A DNA stretch of 64,000 bases from CBDFGN01 sp965247065 (GTDB taxonomy: Bacteria; Bacteroidota; Bacteroidia; Cytophagales; Cyclobacteriaceae): contig CBDFGN010000005.1 of NCBI GenBank assembly GCA_965247065.1, forward strand, positions 310,001 through 374,000, given 5' to 3'. Made by a program: the position numbers and the translations under genes. Numbering within the stretch: position 1 is the stretch's first letter; every line of letters begins with the position of its first letter. The notes under the pieces were generated by a model that did no database searches, had not been told where the DNA came from, and saw only the letters and a program-made list of their open reading frames with translations. This document shows positions 27,103 to 37,378 of the stretch, piece by piece.

Positions 27103-28020
27103 ATGATAGTGATGAGCAGACTTGTTGCCCATATTCGATTGGCGCGCCCAGCCAATATTTTAACGGCAATCGCTGATATCCTATTAGGCTATGCGGCCTC
27201 GGGTTCGGTTGTTAATTTCTTCAGTGATGACAGGTTTGAGATCGCCATGGTTAACCTCGACAAACTGCCCTGGTTGATGTTGTCTACCATCGGCCTTTAC
27301 GGAGGTGGTGTGGTAATGAACGATGTTTTTGATGCCGAGCTGGACAAAGTCGAAAGACCAGAAAGACCTATACCAAGTGGTCATGCTTCAATCAGGAGTG
27401 GAATGCTAATGGGGTGCTCACTTCTCCTTCTGGGAGTTTGGTCGGCTGCCCAAGTTTCCCTAACGAGTGCCTTGATTGCCTTCAGTGTTGCTTTTTTGGC
27501 CATACTTTACGATTCATACGGAAAGCACCATCGCGTGCTAGGTCCAATAAACATGGGTGCCTGCCGAGGTGGCAATCTTTTGCTAGGAATGAGCATTATC
27601 TCCTTTGGTTGGATGAGTTACGCCTTGGCCCTGGTGCCCGTGATCTATATAAATGCCATTACCATAATCAGTTGCGGTGAGGTCACAGGCGGAAACCCAC
27701 GGAACCTGATCCTCGGTTTTATCTCGTATGGCATTGTGGTTCTGGCCATTCTTACGTTGGTGTACTCCAACAATGCAGATTTAATGCAAACTGCTCCTTT
27801 TCTTTTACTTTTTGTTTTTTTGATCTTTCCGCCAGTAGTAAGGGCTATTCGGCAACCCTCACCCACCAACATTGGAAAGGCGGTGAAAATGGGTGTATTA
27901 TCATTGATCGTAATGGATGCCACCATTGCAGTGGGATTTGCCGGGTGGGCTTACGGTTTGTTAATCCTCTTATTATTACCCCTGTCTCTTCAGCTCTCTA
28001 AATCTTTTGCGGTAACCTAG
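27103..28020 (+). CDS. eboC: EboC, UbiA-like prenyltransferase
   Basis: 305 residues (or 302 from the second ATG at 27112). About eight transmembrane helices. The first aspartate motif NDVFDAELDKVERPERPI is the canonical UbiA NDxxDxxxD with the following P-x-R-P-I; the second aspartate region is probably LYDSYGKHH. UbiA proteins attach a polyprenyl diphosphate to an aromatic or sugar-like acceptor in the membrane, so EboC may lipidate the product of EboD/EboE as a step in its export. The family is restricted to ebo clusters. Confidence 0.9.
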   Translation: MIVMSRLVAHIRLARPANILTAIADILLGYAASGSVVNFFSDDRFEIAMVNLDKLPWLMLSTIGLYGGGVVMNDVFDAELDKVERPERPIPSGHASIRSGMLMGCSLLLLGVWSAAQVSLTSALIAFSVAFLAILYDSYGKHHRVLGPINMGACRGGNLLLGMSIISFGWMSYALALVPVIYINAITIISCGEVTGGNPRNLILGFISYGIVVLAILTLVYSNNADLMQTAPFLLLFVFLIFPPVVRAIRQPSPTNIGKAVKMGVLSLIVMDATIAVGFAGWAYGLLILLLLPLSLQLSKSFAVT

Positions 28021-28090
28021 CCACATCGTTTCAAAATCTTTAGCTTAGATTTACGGCGGTTTCGTGCCAACGCTGGGTTGGAATTCCAGG

Positions 28091-29278
28091 ATGAAAGCGA
28101 TTCGACAACAGTTTGCAGTTAATTTCGAATATGAAGTCATCTTCACTGATGGGGTATTTGACCCTGGCAACCTGATCTTTCATCAGCTGTTGGAACAACA
28201 GCCAAGAGAACGTCCATCTAAGATCATGATCCTGATTGATGATGGTGTCGATAGGAATCATCCGAAATTGTTACCAAGGATTAAGGAGTGCATCGGCAAA
28301 TATCCCGACCTCCTTGAGTTGTGCGGGAATCCGATGGTTTTACCCGGTGGCGAGAAATCCAAAAATAGTACCCGCTGGTTGGAAAAAGTACTGAAGTCCG
28401 TTGATGAGAACAAACTGGACCGTCACTCATATTTAGTAGCGATCGGCGGGGGTGCGTTCCTGGACACTGTCGGCTTTGCTACCAGCATTGCGCATCGCGG
28501 CATCCGGCATATTAGGATTCCCACGACAGTCCTCTCTCAGCTTGATTCGGGTCTTGGCGTGAAAAATGGTATCAACTATTTCGGCAAAAAGAACTTTGTG
28601 GGCACTTTCACTCCACCGTACGCAGTCATTAACGATTTTGGCTTCTTATACACCCTGAGCGATCGAGATTGGCGCTCCGGAATAGCTGAGGCGATAAAGG
28701 TAAGCTTGATAAAAGACCGGAGTTTATTTTCATCTCTGGAGAGGCATTCTGGGGAATTGATGACTCGCGACCTGGAAACCATGAAAACCGTAATTTATGA
28801 ATGCGCCAAACTTCATTTGGATCATATTTCATCCGGCGACGCGTTTGAGTTGGGATCTTCCAGACCACTCGATTTTGGTCATTGGGCGGCTCACAAATTA
28901 GAGCAGATGACCGATTATGAGCTCAGACATGGTGAGGCCGTCGCCTTGGGCCTCGCTCTGGACTCCACTTATTCCTTTGTGGCTGGAATGCTACCGGAGG
29001 ACTCCTGGAAAAGGATCATCCGTCTGTTGAAACTTTTGGAGTTAGAGGTGTATTTGCCTGAGATGTCCAAGATGCAATCAGGAAAGCTCATCCTGCTTGA
29101 AGGATTAGAGGAATTCCGAGAGCACCTGGGCGGAGAACTTACCATTATGCTCTTGAAAGATATCGGTGAAGGGGTGGAAGTAAATGCTATGGATAACCGC
29201 TGGATGGAAGAGTCGATCAAAACGCTGGCCCAACTCGAGCCAGAAGTTTTCGCCAGAGATTTGGATGGAAGTAGGTAA
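28091..29278 (+). CDS. eboD: EboD, 3-dehydroquinate-synthase-like sugar phosphate cyclase
   Basis: 395 residues from ATG 28091 (MKAIRQQFAV); a GTG nine codons upstream is in frame but atypical. Family markers: VLPGGEKSKNS, the NAD-binding LVAIGGGAFLDTVGF, RGIRHIRIPTTVLSQLDSGL, KNGINYFGKKNFVGTFTPP, and metal-ligand regions GIAEAIKVSLIKD and HGEAVALGL. This is a sugar phosphate cyclase homologue distinct from AroB; the product may be a cyclitol or valiolone-like compound. The 3' end overlaps eboE by 14 bp, indicating translational coupling. Confidence 0.9.
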   Translation: MKAIRQQFAVNFEYEVIFTDGVFDPGNLIFHQLLEQQPRERPSKIMILIDDGVDRNHPKLLPRIKECIGKYPDLLELCGNPMVLPGGEKSKNSTRWLEKVLKSVDENKLDRHSYLVAIGGGAFLDTVGFATSIAHRGIRHIRIPTTVLSQLDSGLGVKNGINYFGKKNFVGTFTPPYAVINDFGFLYTLSDRDWRSGIAEAIKVSLIKDRSLFSSLERHSGELMTRDLETMKTVIYECAKLHLDHISSGDAFELGSSRPLDFGHWAAHKLEQMTDYELRHGEAVALGLALDSTYSFVAGMLPEDSWKRIIRLLKLLELEVYLPEMSKMQSGKLILLEGLEEFREHLGGELTIMLLKDIGEGVEVNAMDNRWMEESIKTLAQLEPEVFARDLDGSR

Positions 29279-30476
29279 GAAATTTCATCTCACTTATTGC
29301 ACCAATATTCATCCGGGAGAAAATTGGCCTGATGTAAAGGAAAGCTTGAATAGGCATCTCCTAGAGATCAAGACCAGGCTCAGCCCGGATCATCCTTTTG
29401 GGGTAGGGCTGAGATTGTCGAATCAGGCCGCTGTGGAATTGCTGCAAAAGGACGAGCTGGCTCAGTTCCGGGATTGGCTGGACCATAATAACCTCTATGT
29501 TTTCACCCTTAATGGTTTTCCTTACGGCAATTTCCATGGATCAAAGGTTAAGGACACTGTACACAAACCTGATTGGACAACTAATGAAAGGGTAGTGTAT
29601 ACCAAGCGACTGTTCCAGATATTGTCGGGCCTTGTTCCAGATAATATCGATGGCGGTATATCTACTTCCCCGCTTAGCTACAAACACTGGACTCAAAATG
29701 AGGCTCAGAAACGATCGGTTTTTGAACGCTCCACCCTCAACTTGCTTGAGGTGGTGGATTATTTGCAGAAGATCCATCAGGAGCAGGGCAGGATGTTACA
29801 TTTGGATATTGAGCCGGAGCCAGATGGGCTTATCGAGAATACTCAGGAAACCATCGATTACTTTGAAGAGTGGCTTATTCCAGAGGGTAAAAAATTTTTT
29901 GCGCTCAAGCTGCAGGAAGCCGAAGTAGAACGCGTGTTGAAGAACCATATTAGGATCTGCTACGATGTTTGTCATTTTGCAGTCGAGTATGAAGACCCAG
30001 CTAAGGCGCTTGATCGATTTGATCAAGAGGGAATTCTAATCGGAAAAATTCAAATCAGTGCCGCCTTACGAGCGGTTTTGCCTAACGATATCAAGGAAAG
30101 ATCGATAATAAGCAGTGAGCTGCAACCCTTTAACGAGTCTACCTATCTTCATCAAGTGATTGAAAAAGATAAGAATGGTCAATTGACTAATTATCCGGAT
30201 CTTCCACAGGCCCTGGACCAGATTCATAAACCGGATGCCAGGGAATGGCGCTCTCACTTTCATGTTCCAATCTTTGTGGAACGATACCAGAATCTTCTCT
30301 CTACTAGGGACGAAATTGAGAAAGTCCTAAATATTATTCAGCGGAGGCCAGTTACAGATCAGCTGGAAGTTGAAACCTATACTTGGGAAGTTTTGCCGCT
30401 TCCTTTGAGAGAAGACCTGAATCGATCAATTGAACGCGAACTAAATTGGGTCCTGGACCATATGGGAGTCGATTAA
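29265..30476 (+). CDS. eboE: EboE, TIM-barrel metabolite-traffic protein
   Basis: 403 residues starting within the last codons of eboD (ATG 29265). The opening FHLTYCTNIHPGENW, then FGVGLRLSNQAAVELLQ, FTLNGFPYGNFHGSKVKDTV and YKPDW-type TNERVVYTKRLFQIL are diagnostic for EboE, a xylose-isomerase-like TIM barrel. Putative metal ligands occur in LDIEPEPDG, CYDVCHFAVEYEDP, KIQISAAL and HFHVPIF. In cyanobacteria the ebo genes are needed to move a scytonemin precursor to the periplasm; the present organism's metabolite is unknown. This is the last gene of the run. Confidence 0.92.
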   Translation: MEVGKKFHLTYCTNIHPGENWPDVKESLNRHLLEIKTRLSPDHPFGVGLRLSNQAAVELLQKDELAQFRDWLDHNNLYVFTLNGFPYGNFHGSKVKDTVHKPDWTTNERVVYTKRLFQILSGLVPDNIDGGISTSPLSYKHWTQNEAQKRSVFERSTLNLLEVVDYLQKIHQEQGRMLHLDIEPEPDGLIENTQETIDYFEEWLIPEGKKFFALKLQEAEVERVLKNHIRICYDVCHFAVEYEDPAKALDRFDQEGILIGKIQISAALRAVLPNDIKERSIISSELQPFNESTYLHQVIEKDKNGQLTNYPDLPQALDQIHKPDAREWRSHFHVPIFVERYQNLLSTRDEIEKVLNIIQRRPVTDQLEVETYTWEVLPLPLREDLNRSIERELNWVLDHMGVD

Positions 30477-30662
30477 TTGAAGCCATATCGCAAGAGAAGG
30501 AACCTCGCCAGAGCCTCCCAAGAAATTCTTCATCCACCAACTGTTGGCCGGGGTAGCGAAGCCTACTGCTAAATCAACTTTGACCCTCCAGGAAAATGGT
30601 ACTTGTTTAACAAAACTTATTCTAATAACTTCATATTATAAAAGCTCCGAACCCTTATAACT

Positions 30663-31124
30663 ATGGCTTCTTTCAATCTAAAAGTTAACGACAAAAATAA
30701 AAAGGTCAATGTCGATCCGGATACTCCGGTTTTATGGGTGTTACGAGACCATCTTGACCTGGTAGGAACTAAATTCGGATGCGGCATGGCAGAATGCGGC
30801 GCGTGCACCGTCCTTGTGGATGGCGTCGCTGCCCGGTCGTGTTCGATGCCGATCTCTTCTGTAGGGGACAAATCCCTTACTACTATCGAAGGCTTGTCCG
30901 AGGATGGAGACCATCCTTTGCAGCAGGCGTGGATCGAACACGATGTCCCACAGTGTGGTTACTGTCAGGCCGGTCAAATTATGAACGCAGCCTCTTTGCT
31001 GAATCGGAACCCGAAACCCAGCGATGATGAAATAGATTCCGCAATGAATGGCAACATCTGCCGCTGCGGAACCTATATTCGAATCAAGGCAGCGATAAGA
31101 ACAGCCTCCAGTAATATGGGCTAA
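30663..31124 (+). CDS. iorA: (2Fe-2S)-binding subunit, isoquinoline 1-oxidoreductase (IorA) type
   Basis: 153 residues. A plant-ferredoxin-type cluster is bound by Cys40, Cys45, Cys48 and Cys60 (FGCGMAECGACTVLVDG); the second cluster uses Cys98, Cys101, Cys133 and Cys135 (CGYCQAGQIM and NICRCGTY). This is the small electron-transfer subunit of a xanthine-oxidase-family molybdenum hydroxylase. It is followed after 39 bp by the catalytic subunit, and no FAD subunit is present, the arrangement of IorAB enzymes, which use a cytochrome or other acceptor. The substrate is unknown. Confidence 0.93.
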   Translation: MASFNLKVNDKNKKVNVDPDTPVLWVLRDHLDLVGTKFGCGMAECGACTVLVDGVAARSCSMPISSVGDKSLTTIEGLSEDGDHPLQQAWIEHDVPQCGYCQAGQIMNAASLLNRNPKPSDDEIDSAMNGNICRCGTYIRIKAAIRTASSNMG

Positions 31125-31163
31125 TCCCCGATTTTCAATTGCCAAAACACAAAGACAATCACC

Positions 31164-33365
31164 ATGACTCTTATTAAAACAAGTTATAACCGAAGATCAT
31201 TTTTGAAGGTTTCTACCGCCGCCGGAGGGGGTATGGTACTTGGCTTTAGCTGGCTTGCGTCTTGCAGCCCTTCAGCCAAGGAAATTGCTGATATGCCCGA
31301 AGGGTGGTTTGATATCAATGCGTTCATTAAGATCGGCGATAATGGAATGGTGACTATTATGTCACCTAATCCTGAGATTGGTCAAAACGTCAAAACCTCC
31401 ATGCCCATGATCGTTGCCGAGGAACTGGATGTGGACTGGAAGGATGTAACTGTAGAGCAAGCGGGCCTTGATACTCAGAAATACACTCGACAGCTTGCTG
31501 GTGGAAGCCAGTCCATTCGGAAGGGCTGGGAGGGTTTGCGCATGGCTGGGGCTACAGCCCGCCGGATGCTTTTACAAGCTGCCGCCGATCATTTGAAGGT
31601 ACCTGTTGATGAACTGACGGCTGATGCGGGTGTCATCAGCCATAAAAAGAGTGGCGAGTCATTGGGCTACGGCGAAGTTGCGTCTGCCGCTTCATCGGTC
31701 GCAGTGCCTGAAGAGGTGCAGTTGAAGGACCCTAAAGATTTCAAGATTATCGGAAGCCGGCAGAAAAATGTGGATGGCCCTGGGATCGTAAAAGGTGAGC
31801 CGCTATTTGGGCTGGATTCCGTTCGTGAAGGAATGCTAATCGCGATGATTGTACACCCCCCTGCCTTTGGTATGAAACTAAAATCGGTAGATGGAAGCAA
31901 GGTGAAAAGCATGCCGGGGATTAAGGATGTGATCACTATCGATACGGCTCCTGAAGACAAGGAATGGTCGGATACAAACGCTTTCACTCAGTTGGTAGCC
32001 GTAGTAGGCAGTTCAACCTGGGAGGTGATGAAAGCCAAGAAAGCGCTCCAGGTCGAGTGGGAAGTAGCCACGGAGGCCGAAAGTAGCGCCAGCCATGACG
32101 CCGCGTTGAAAGATGCCTTGGCCAGAGGTCCGGAAAATGGAGAGGCTGCTCGCAAAGATGGAGACCCGGAGTCCGCATTCAAGAATGCGGCACAGGTTAT
32201 CGAGCGTACCTATAGCGCTCCTTTTCTTGCGCATAATACGCTGGAACCGATGAATTTTTTGGCGGATGTAAAGCCGGAGCGCGCCGAATTAGTAGGACCC
32301 GTTCAGACACCCGAGAATTTGAGAAAGACAGTTGCTAATGTTCTAAGTCTTTCCGAGGATAAAGTTTCTATTATGATGACCCGAATGGGGGGTGGATTTG
32401 GGCGTCGCCTTTATGGCCACTTCGGTGTAGAAGCAGCCGTGATTTCGCAAAAAATGAAAACCCCAATTAAGTTGGTCTATTCCCGGGAGGATGACATGAC
32501 CCAGGGTACGTACCGACCGGCATATCGAGTAATCTATAGGGCAGCTCTGGATAAAGCGGGGAAAATGACCGGATTCCATGTCAGGGGTTCAGGAATGCAC
32601 GGAAGCCCTGTATTTGCCAATCGCTTTCCGGCGGGAACAGTAGATAATTATCTGGCTGAAAATGTCAGAGTCGAATCCAATATTTCCACTGGCGCGTGGC
32701 GGGCTCCCCGATCCAATTTCATAGCTTGTGCTGAGCAGTCTTTCCTGGATGAGGTGGCTGAAGCCGCGGGTAAAGATCCGATAGATTTCCGATTGGAATT
32801 GTTTGAACGCGCACTAGAGAATCCGGTAGGTGAAGACAATGATTATGATGCGGCTCGATTTGCCGGGGCTTTGAAGCTGGTTAGGGAAAAATCCAAGTGG
32901 GATCAGAATATGCCGGAGGTACACCGCGGGGTATCCGCATACTATTGCCACAACTCTTATGTTGCACAGGTCGTGGATGTGGTAATGAAAGATAATAAGC
33001 CCAAAGTACATAAGGTATGGTGCGCCATCGACTGTGGGATCGTTGTGAATCTCGAGGGAGCTTTGAACCAAGTGGAGGGCGGCATTATCGACGGAATCGG
33101 TCATGCGATGTACAGCGCCTTAACTTTCAAGGATGGTCAACCCGAACAGAACAATTTTGACAAGTATCGATTGATACGTCATGCCGAGGCACCAGCGGAG
33201 ATTGAGACATTCTTTGTGGATAATGGTATTGATCCGACTGGATTAGGAGAGCCGTCTCTGCCTCCGGTTCAGGCGGCATTGGCCAATGCCATGTACAAAG
33301 CATCTGGAGAGCGCTGGTACAATCAGCCTTTTGAATATGCTGAGAAGGATCTGGTGTTAGGATAG
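31164..33365 (+). CDS. iorB: Xanthine-oxidase-family molybdopterin-binding subunit (IorB-like)
   Basis: 733 residues. A twin-arginine leader NRRSFLKVSTAAGGG, followed by Cys in LASCSP, indicates Tat export and probably a lipid anchor. Molybdenum cofactor regions include QLAGGSQSIRKGWEGLRMAG, MTRMGGGFGRRLYGHF and GAWRAPRSNF, and the active-site Glu is in GLGEPSLPPVQAAL. The enzyme hydroxylates an N-heterocycle or aldehyde with water as oxygen donor and sends electrons through the 2Fe-2S subunit encoded just upstream. IorB proteins have this FAD-free periplasmic layout. Placement directly after the ebo cluster may be coincidental. Confidence 0.93.
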   Translation: MTLIKTSYNRRSFLKVSTAAGGGMVLGFSWLASCSPSAKEIADMPEGWFDINAFIKIGDNGMVTIMSPNPEIGQNVKTSMPMIVAEELDVDWKDVTVEQAGLDTQKYTRQLAGGSQSIRKGWEGLRMAGATARRMLLQAAADHLKVPVDELTADAGVISHKKSGESLGYGEVASAASSVAVPEEVQLKDPKDFKIIGSRQKNVDGPGIVKGEPLFGLDSVREGMLIAMIVHPPAFGMKLKSVDGSKVKSMPGIKDVITIDTAPEDKEWSDTNAFTQLVAVVGSSTWEVMKAKKALQVEWEVATEAESSASHDAALKDALARGPENGEAARKDGDPESAFKNAAQVIERTYSAPFLAHNTLEPMNFLADVKPERAELVGPVQTPENLRKTVANVLSLSEDKVSIMMTRMGGGFGRRLYGHFGVEAAVISQKMKTPIKLVYSREDDMTQGTYRPAYRVIYRAALDKAGKMTGFHVRGSGMHGSPVFANRFPAGTVDNYLAENVRVESNISTGAWRAPRSNFIACAEQSFLDEVAEAAGKDPIDFRLELFERALENPVGEDNDYDAARFAGALKLVREKSKWDQNMPEVHRGVSAYYCHNSYVAQVVDVVMKDNKPKVHKVWCAIDCGIVVNLEGALNQVEGGIIDGIGHAMYSALTFKDGQPEQNNFDKYRLIRHAEAPAEIETFFVDNGIDPTGLGEPSLPPVQAALANAMYKASGERWYNQPFEYAEKDLVLG

Positions 33366-33457
33366 TTACGTTCAGGATTTTAGAGTTGCCTCGAAATTAT
33401 TTGACCCTGCCCCACAAGATCGGAGCTTTGTGGAGAATCGCAATTCCGGGGTCAACA

Positions 33458-33734
33458 ATGAAATGGAGAATTTTAGCTCTTCAGGCCCTTCTTTTTTCTT
33501 TTTCAAGCTGCACCTACAGGACAATTTACGATTCCTCGACTCCATTGGGACATAATCTTATCAAAAAGCATGACAAGATTTCTGATATTGACAAAGTCCA
33601 ATGAGGTGGTGGAACTACAGGTCGTGTCGTTTGACGGCCGGGTAATCTACGGTACCGTAAGTGAGGGAGGTGGATCGAAAACCCTGGAGGAGTTACCTCT
33701 GGTCGCGGCTTCAAGTATTAAGAAAAGAAGATAA
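33458..33734 (+). pseudogene. Small lipoprotein, frameshifted
   Basis: ATG 33458 begins MKWRILALQALLFSFSSC, a lipoprotein leader with Cys18, followed by about 30 residues to a TGA at 33602. Removing one C in GTCCAAT (about 33597-33599) joins it to an open frame giving NEVVELQVVSFDGRVIYGTV and continuing to the TAA at 33732-33734 (91 residues). I do not recognise the family. The repaired length is an exact multiple of three and the downstream part is clearly protein-like. Confidence 0.55.
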
Positions 33735-34039
33735 AATAAGTGTTCCGGACGGCTAGAGTAAGCGGCCTTTTGAAACAACCCGGCTCACTTTGCCAGGACC
33801 CATACTCCACCAGAGTTTTCGCCCAATGAAATCGCAAACGGAGCTGAGGATGTTAAGATGCCGAACTTATTTGCCTTCAAACGTGCCTCGGGAACAAGCG
33901 GTCGAGCATCAAGAGAACCGAGCCAAAGGACAATTTCTTGGCCTAAAATGAAGGTAATAGGAAAATCCTCTTAATAATCTTAGAGATGATTAGAGCAAAT
34001 CTATACTTATTGCTTCCTCCCCCTGAGCCAAAACTGAGA
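33735..34039. other. Intergenic, nothing recognised
   Basis: About 305 bp without open frames of note, terminator or repeat. It presumably carries the promoter of the esterase-like gene. Confidence 0.4.
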
Positions 34040-36203
34040 ATGCAAAGGTTACTTCCCCTGTTGCTGGCATACTTTCTCCTAGCGATATCTCTACGGGCCC
34101 AGAGCGACGAAAATCTGTTTGATTTCTGGAAATTCTACTCGGATGCCGAAAATGCCCAGTACAAGACATCTTGCTCCTTCGCGTTCAAGCAGCTTGACCA
34201 AAGAAAAAAAGCGATTGCCCAATTGAGTACCACAGGGGACCACTTGGAGAGGCAAAAGTTGGTAAAAGAGAAATTACTGCGGCTGATGGGACCTTTTCCG
34301 GAGAAGACCCCTCTGAATACACGAGTAACCGGTGTAATCAAGAAAAAGGATTATCAGGTTGAGAAAGTGGTTTATGAATCCATACCCGGTTATTATGTAA
34401 CCGCCGCCTTGTTTTTACCCAATAAACGAAAACGAAAAGCCCCTGCCATACTTTATGCAAGCGGGCATACAAAAAACGGTTTTCGGAGTGCAGTGTATCA
34501 ACATGTTATTATTAATCTTGTAAAAAAAGGTTTCATAGTTCTGGCCTTCGATCCGATTGGGCAGGGAGAGCGATTGCAATATTTTGATGAAGAGAAAGGA
34601 GTATCCCAGTTTGGCCCGACTCATGAGCATTCCTACCCAGGAGCTCAGTGCTACATTGCGGGCTATTCACCCACAAAATATTTTGTGTGGGATGGGATCC
34701 GAAGTGTAGATTACTTACTTACCCGGGACGAGGTAGACCCAAGCAGAATCGGCATGACGGGCAGATCAGGCGGGGGCACCCAAACTGCATATGTGGCGGC
34801 TGTAGATGACCGGATTTATGCAGCAGCTCCTGAATGTTTCATTACCAGTTTAGAGTATATTCTAAAAACAATTGGTCCGCAAGACGCAGAGCAGAACCTA
34901 ATGCATACTATAAAGGAGGGTATCGATCATGCAGATCTCCTGGAAGTGAGGGCACCCAAACCCACCTTGATGATCACTACAACCCGAAATTTTTAGCATT
35001 CAGGGCGCAAGGGAAACCTTCAGTGAGGTCAAGCAACTCTATAACGCTGTGGACGCCGGGGAACACTTGCGAATGGTTGAGGATGACGATGGTCACACAT
35101 CAACCAAGAAAAATCGTGAGGCCATGTACGCATTTTTTCAGGAGCACTTGAATCATCCTGGTGATCCCACTGATCTGGATGTAGGGATTTTCGAAGAAGA
35201 GGAATTATGGATTACTGAGACAGGTCAGTTGTCGACATCCCTGAAAGGGGAAACGCTGTATTCTTTAAATAAGGTGGTAGTTGAAGACCAGGTGGCTAAC
35301 CTGGAATCTTCCAGGTTGGATTCTGAGAAGCATCTTGCAGCGGTTGTTTCTTCAGCGAGAAAAATGTCCGGATTTGACTATCCTGAGGACTATCAAAGAG
35401 CCGTCTTTGCAGGACGCTATGATGAAGAGGAATATGTTCTGGAGGAATACCTAATACCCGGAAGTGGAGATTTTATGCTCCCTATTGCCCTGTTTATGCC
35501 CCCGACCAAGCGGAAAAATGAAGTGTTTCTTGTATTGGATGAACGGGGAATGGACAAAGCAGCAAAGAAGGACAGCCTGGTAGATGCTATTCTTCAAGGG
35601 GGTAAATCCGTATTGCTATTTGATGTTGCAGGTATTGGCAGTCTCGGACCCGGGTACTTGAAAGGGGATGCATATATCGACAGTACATCTTTCAATCAGT
35701 GGTTCGCCGGAATTTTAACCAACAAGTCACTCGTAGGGATACGGGCCCAGGATATTTTAAGGATCATAACCTTTCTTAAAACCGAAATCAAAGGAGTTCA
35801 CAGTATTTCAGTAATTGGCTCCGGGGCAGTTTGCAGTGAACTTTTGCATGCGGCTGTTTTCGATGCTACAGTCCAAAAGATCGCCTTAATTCAGCCATTC
35901 TTAAGTTTTGCTGAAATAGCATTATCGCCAAGATACTCGCCCTCCTTTATTCCCTCAACCGTGGCTGGAGCGATTAACAAATATGACCTTCCCGATCTGA
36001 TAGCGGCGCTTAGTCCACGAAAGGTTTTGATTGTTGATCCGCTTGCCGCTGACGGGTCAGTAGCCGAAGAAAGTAAAATCTCGGATTTGCTAGCTTATCC
36101 TGCCAAAGTGTTTGCCCAAATGGATGCTGAAGATAATTTGGTCCATCTCACTACCTCAGGCAGTGGGTCATTCATCGAGCCTGTTCTAAAGTGGTTGGAA
36201 TAA
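34040..36203 (+). pseudogene. Two-lobe acetylxylan-esterase-like alpha/beta hydrolase, frameshifted
   Basis: From ATG 34040 the product has a signal peptide (LLPLLLAYFLLAISLRAQ) and an acetylxylan-esterase-type hydrolase lobe with nucleophile Ser in GMTGRSGGGTQT and the segment AFDPIGQGERLQYFD. The frame breaks in the T-run at 34990-34994 (two T missing or one extra) before SIQGARETFSEVKQLYNAVD; the expected family text is TTRDFFSIQGA. The second part (to 36203) supplies the likely His region DDDGHTSTKKNREAMYAFF and then a further lobe of about 330 residues resembling a degenerate second hydrolase. Repaired length is about 720 residues; it probably deacylates plant or algal polysaccharide. 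The indel lies in a homopolymer. Confidence 0.82.
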
Positions 36204-36272
36204 TGCTGTTGCCAGAGTTAGCGTGGCAAAACGCCCCAACTAATAATCACTATTGCTACATAACCATCAATC

Positions 36273-37118
36273 GTGAAGGGCTTATTTATAGGTGTCACGT
36301 CCGTTGACATTATTTATCAATTAAAAGAATTCCCGGATGAGGATTCGAAAAATTACGCCAAGTCGCAGATTATAGACATTGGGGGACCAGCTACCAACGC
36401 GGCCTTCACCTTTTCAGCTTTGGGTGGGCAGTCCACTCTGATTTCAGTAGTAGGTAGGAATCCGTTATCCCCCTTCGTCAAACAGAAAATGATCGATTAT
36501 GGAATTCACCACTTAGATCTCAATGCTGATGCAACGGGTTATCCCCCAATTTCATCCATCCTCGTAAATCAACACAATGGCTCCCGAACCCTGGCATCCA
36601 CCAAGCCCGTTCCCGCTAAGGCCCTAAATTTAGACCAGGCAGTTCTTCCGGAGTACGATGTTGTTTGTATTGATGGATTTCATGCCGATTGTGCATTAGA
36701 TATTCTCAAACAAAACCATCGTGTTAAGCCCGTCGTCTTCGATGGCGGTAGTTACAAGCTGAAAACCGATGAGATCCTGAACTACGTTTCCTATCCTTTA
36801 TTTTCAGAGCATTTTGAGTTTCCAAGTGGGATATTGTCCGATTCACTTCAGGAAAAGGGGATTAAGCAATTCGCAGTGACCCATGGGGAAAATCCAATTC
36901 AGGTTGTTGATAACGAGCGTACCTATGAAATACCTGTTCCTCCGACTAAGGCATTGGACACCTTGGGCGCCGGAGATATATTCCATGGAGCGTTTTGCCA
37001 CTACATACTGCAATTGGATTTTCGTTCTTCTTTGATTAAAGCAGCTGGTATAGCGGGATTGTCCTGTCAGTTTTTGGGAACCCGGGAATGGAGCAATCGT
37101 ATAGCAACGATCAAATAA
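36273..37118 (+). CDS. PfkB-family carbohydrate kinase
   Basis: 281 residues, GTG start at 36273. The ribokinase fold is shown by GGPATNAAFTFSALGGQSTL near the N-terminus (PfkB signature 1) and DTLGAGDIFHGAFCHYIL near the C-terminus, where the GAGD Asp is the catalytic base. It phosphorylates a sugar or nucleoside with ATP. Substrate residues do not let me choose between ribokinase, fructokinase and ketohexokinase-like groups; the small size and THGENPIQVVD strand resemble ketohexokinase/fructoselysine kinase-type members. It follows the esterase-like gene by about 70 bp. Confidence 0.88.
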   Translation: MKGLFIGVTSVDIIYQLKEFPDEDSKNYAKSQIIDIGGPATNAAFTFSALGGQSTLISVVGRNPLSPFVKQKMIDYGIHHLDLNADATGYPPISSILVNQHNGSRTLASTKPVPAKALNLDQAVLPEYDVVCIDGFHADCALDILKQNHRVKPVVFDGGSYKLKTDEILNYVSYPLFSEHFEFPSGILSDSLQEKGIKQFAVTHGENPIQVVDNERTYEIPVPPTKALDTLGAGDIFHGAFCHYILQLDFRSSLIKAAGIAGLSCQFLGTREWSNRIATIK

Positions 37119-37378
37119 GTTACCGAATGGCGATGTGTTCTACTTAGTCATATTTTAGCAAAAGGGGTACCGAAATTCCACCTCGCTAATCTCGGCAGTT
37201 TGCATATCGATGCCTCAGTGGATTTGACACACCGCAGGGGCTAGCCCAAAGGTTGTTCCATAACATCCGATTTAAGATAAGAGAAGAATTGATTATGGAT
37301 ATGACCTCTGCGTAGGTCCAAAGCCTGAGGACAGATTGATTTAGAAATTTTTGATGATCTTGTAAGTATTTTCCCCCT

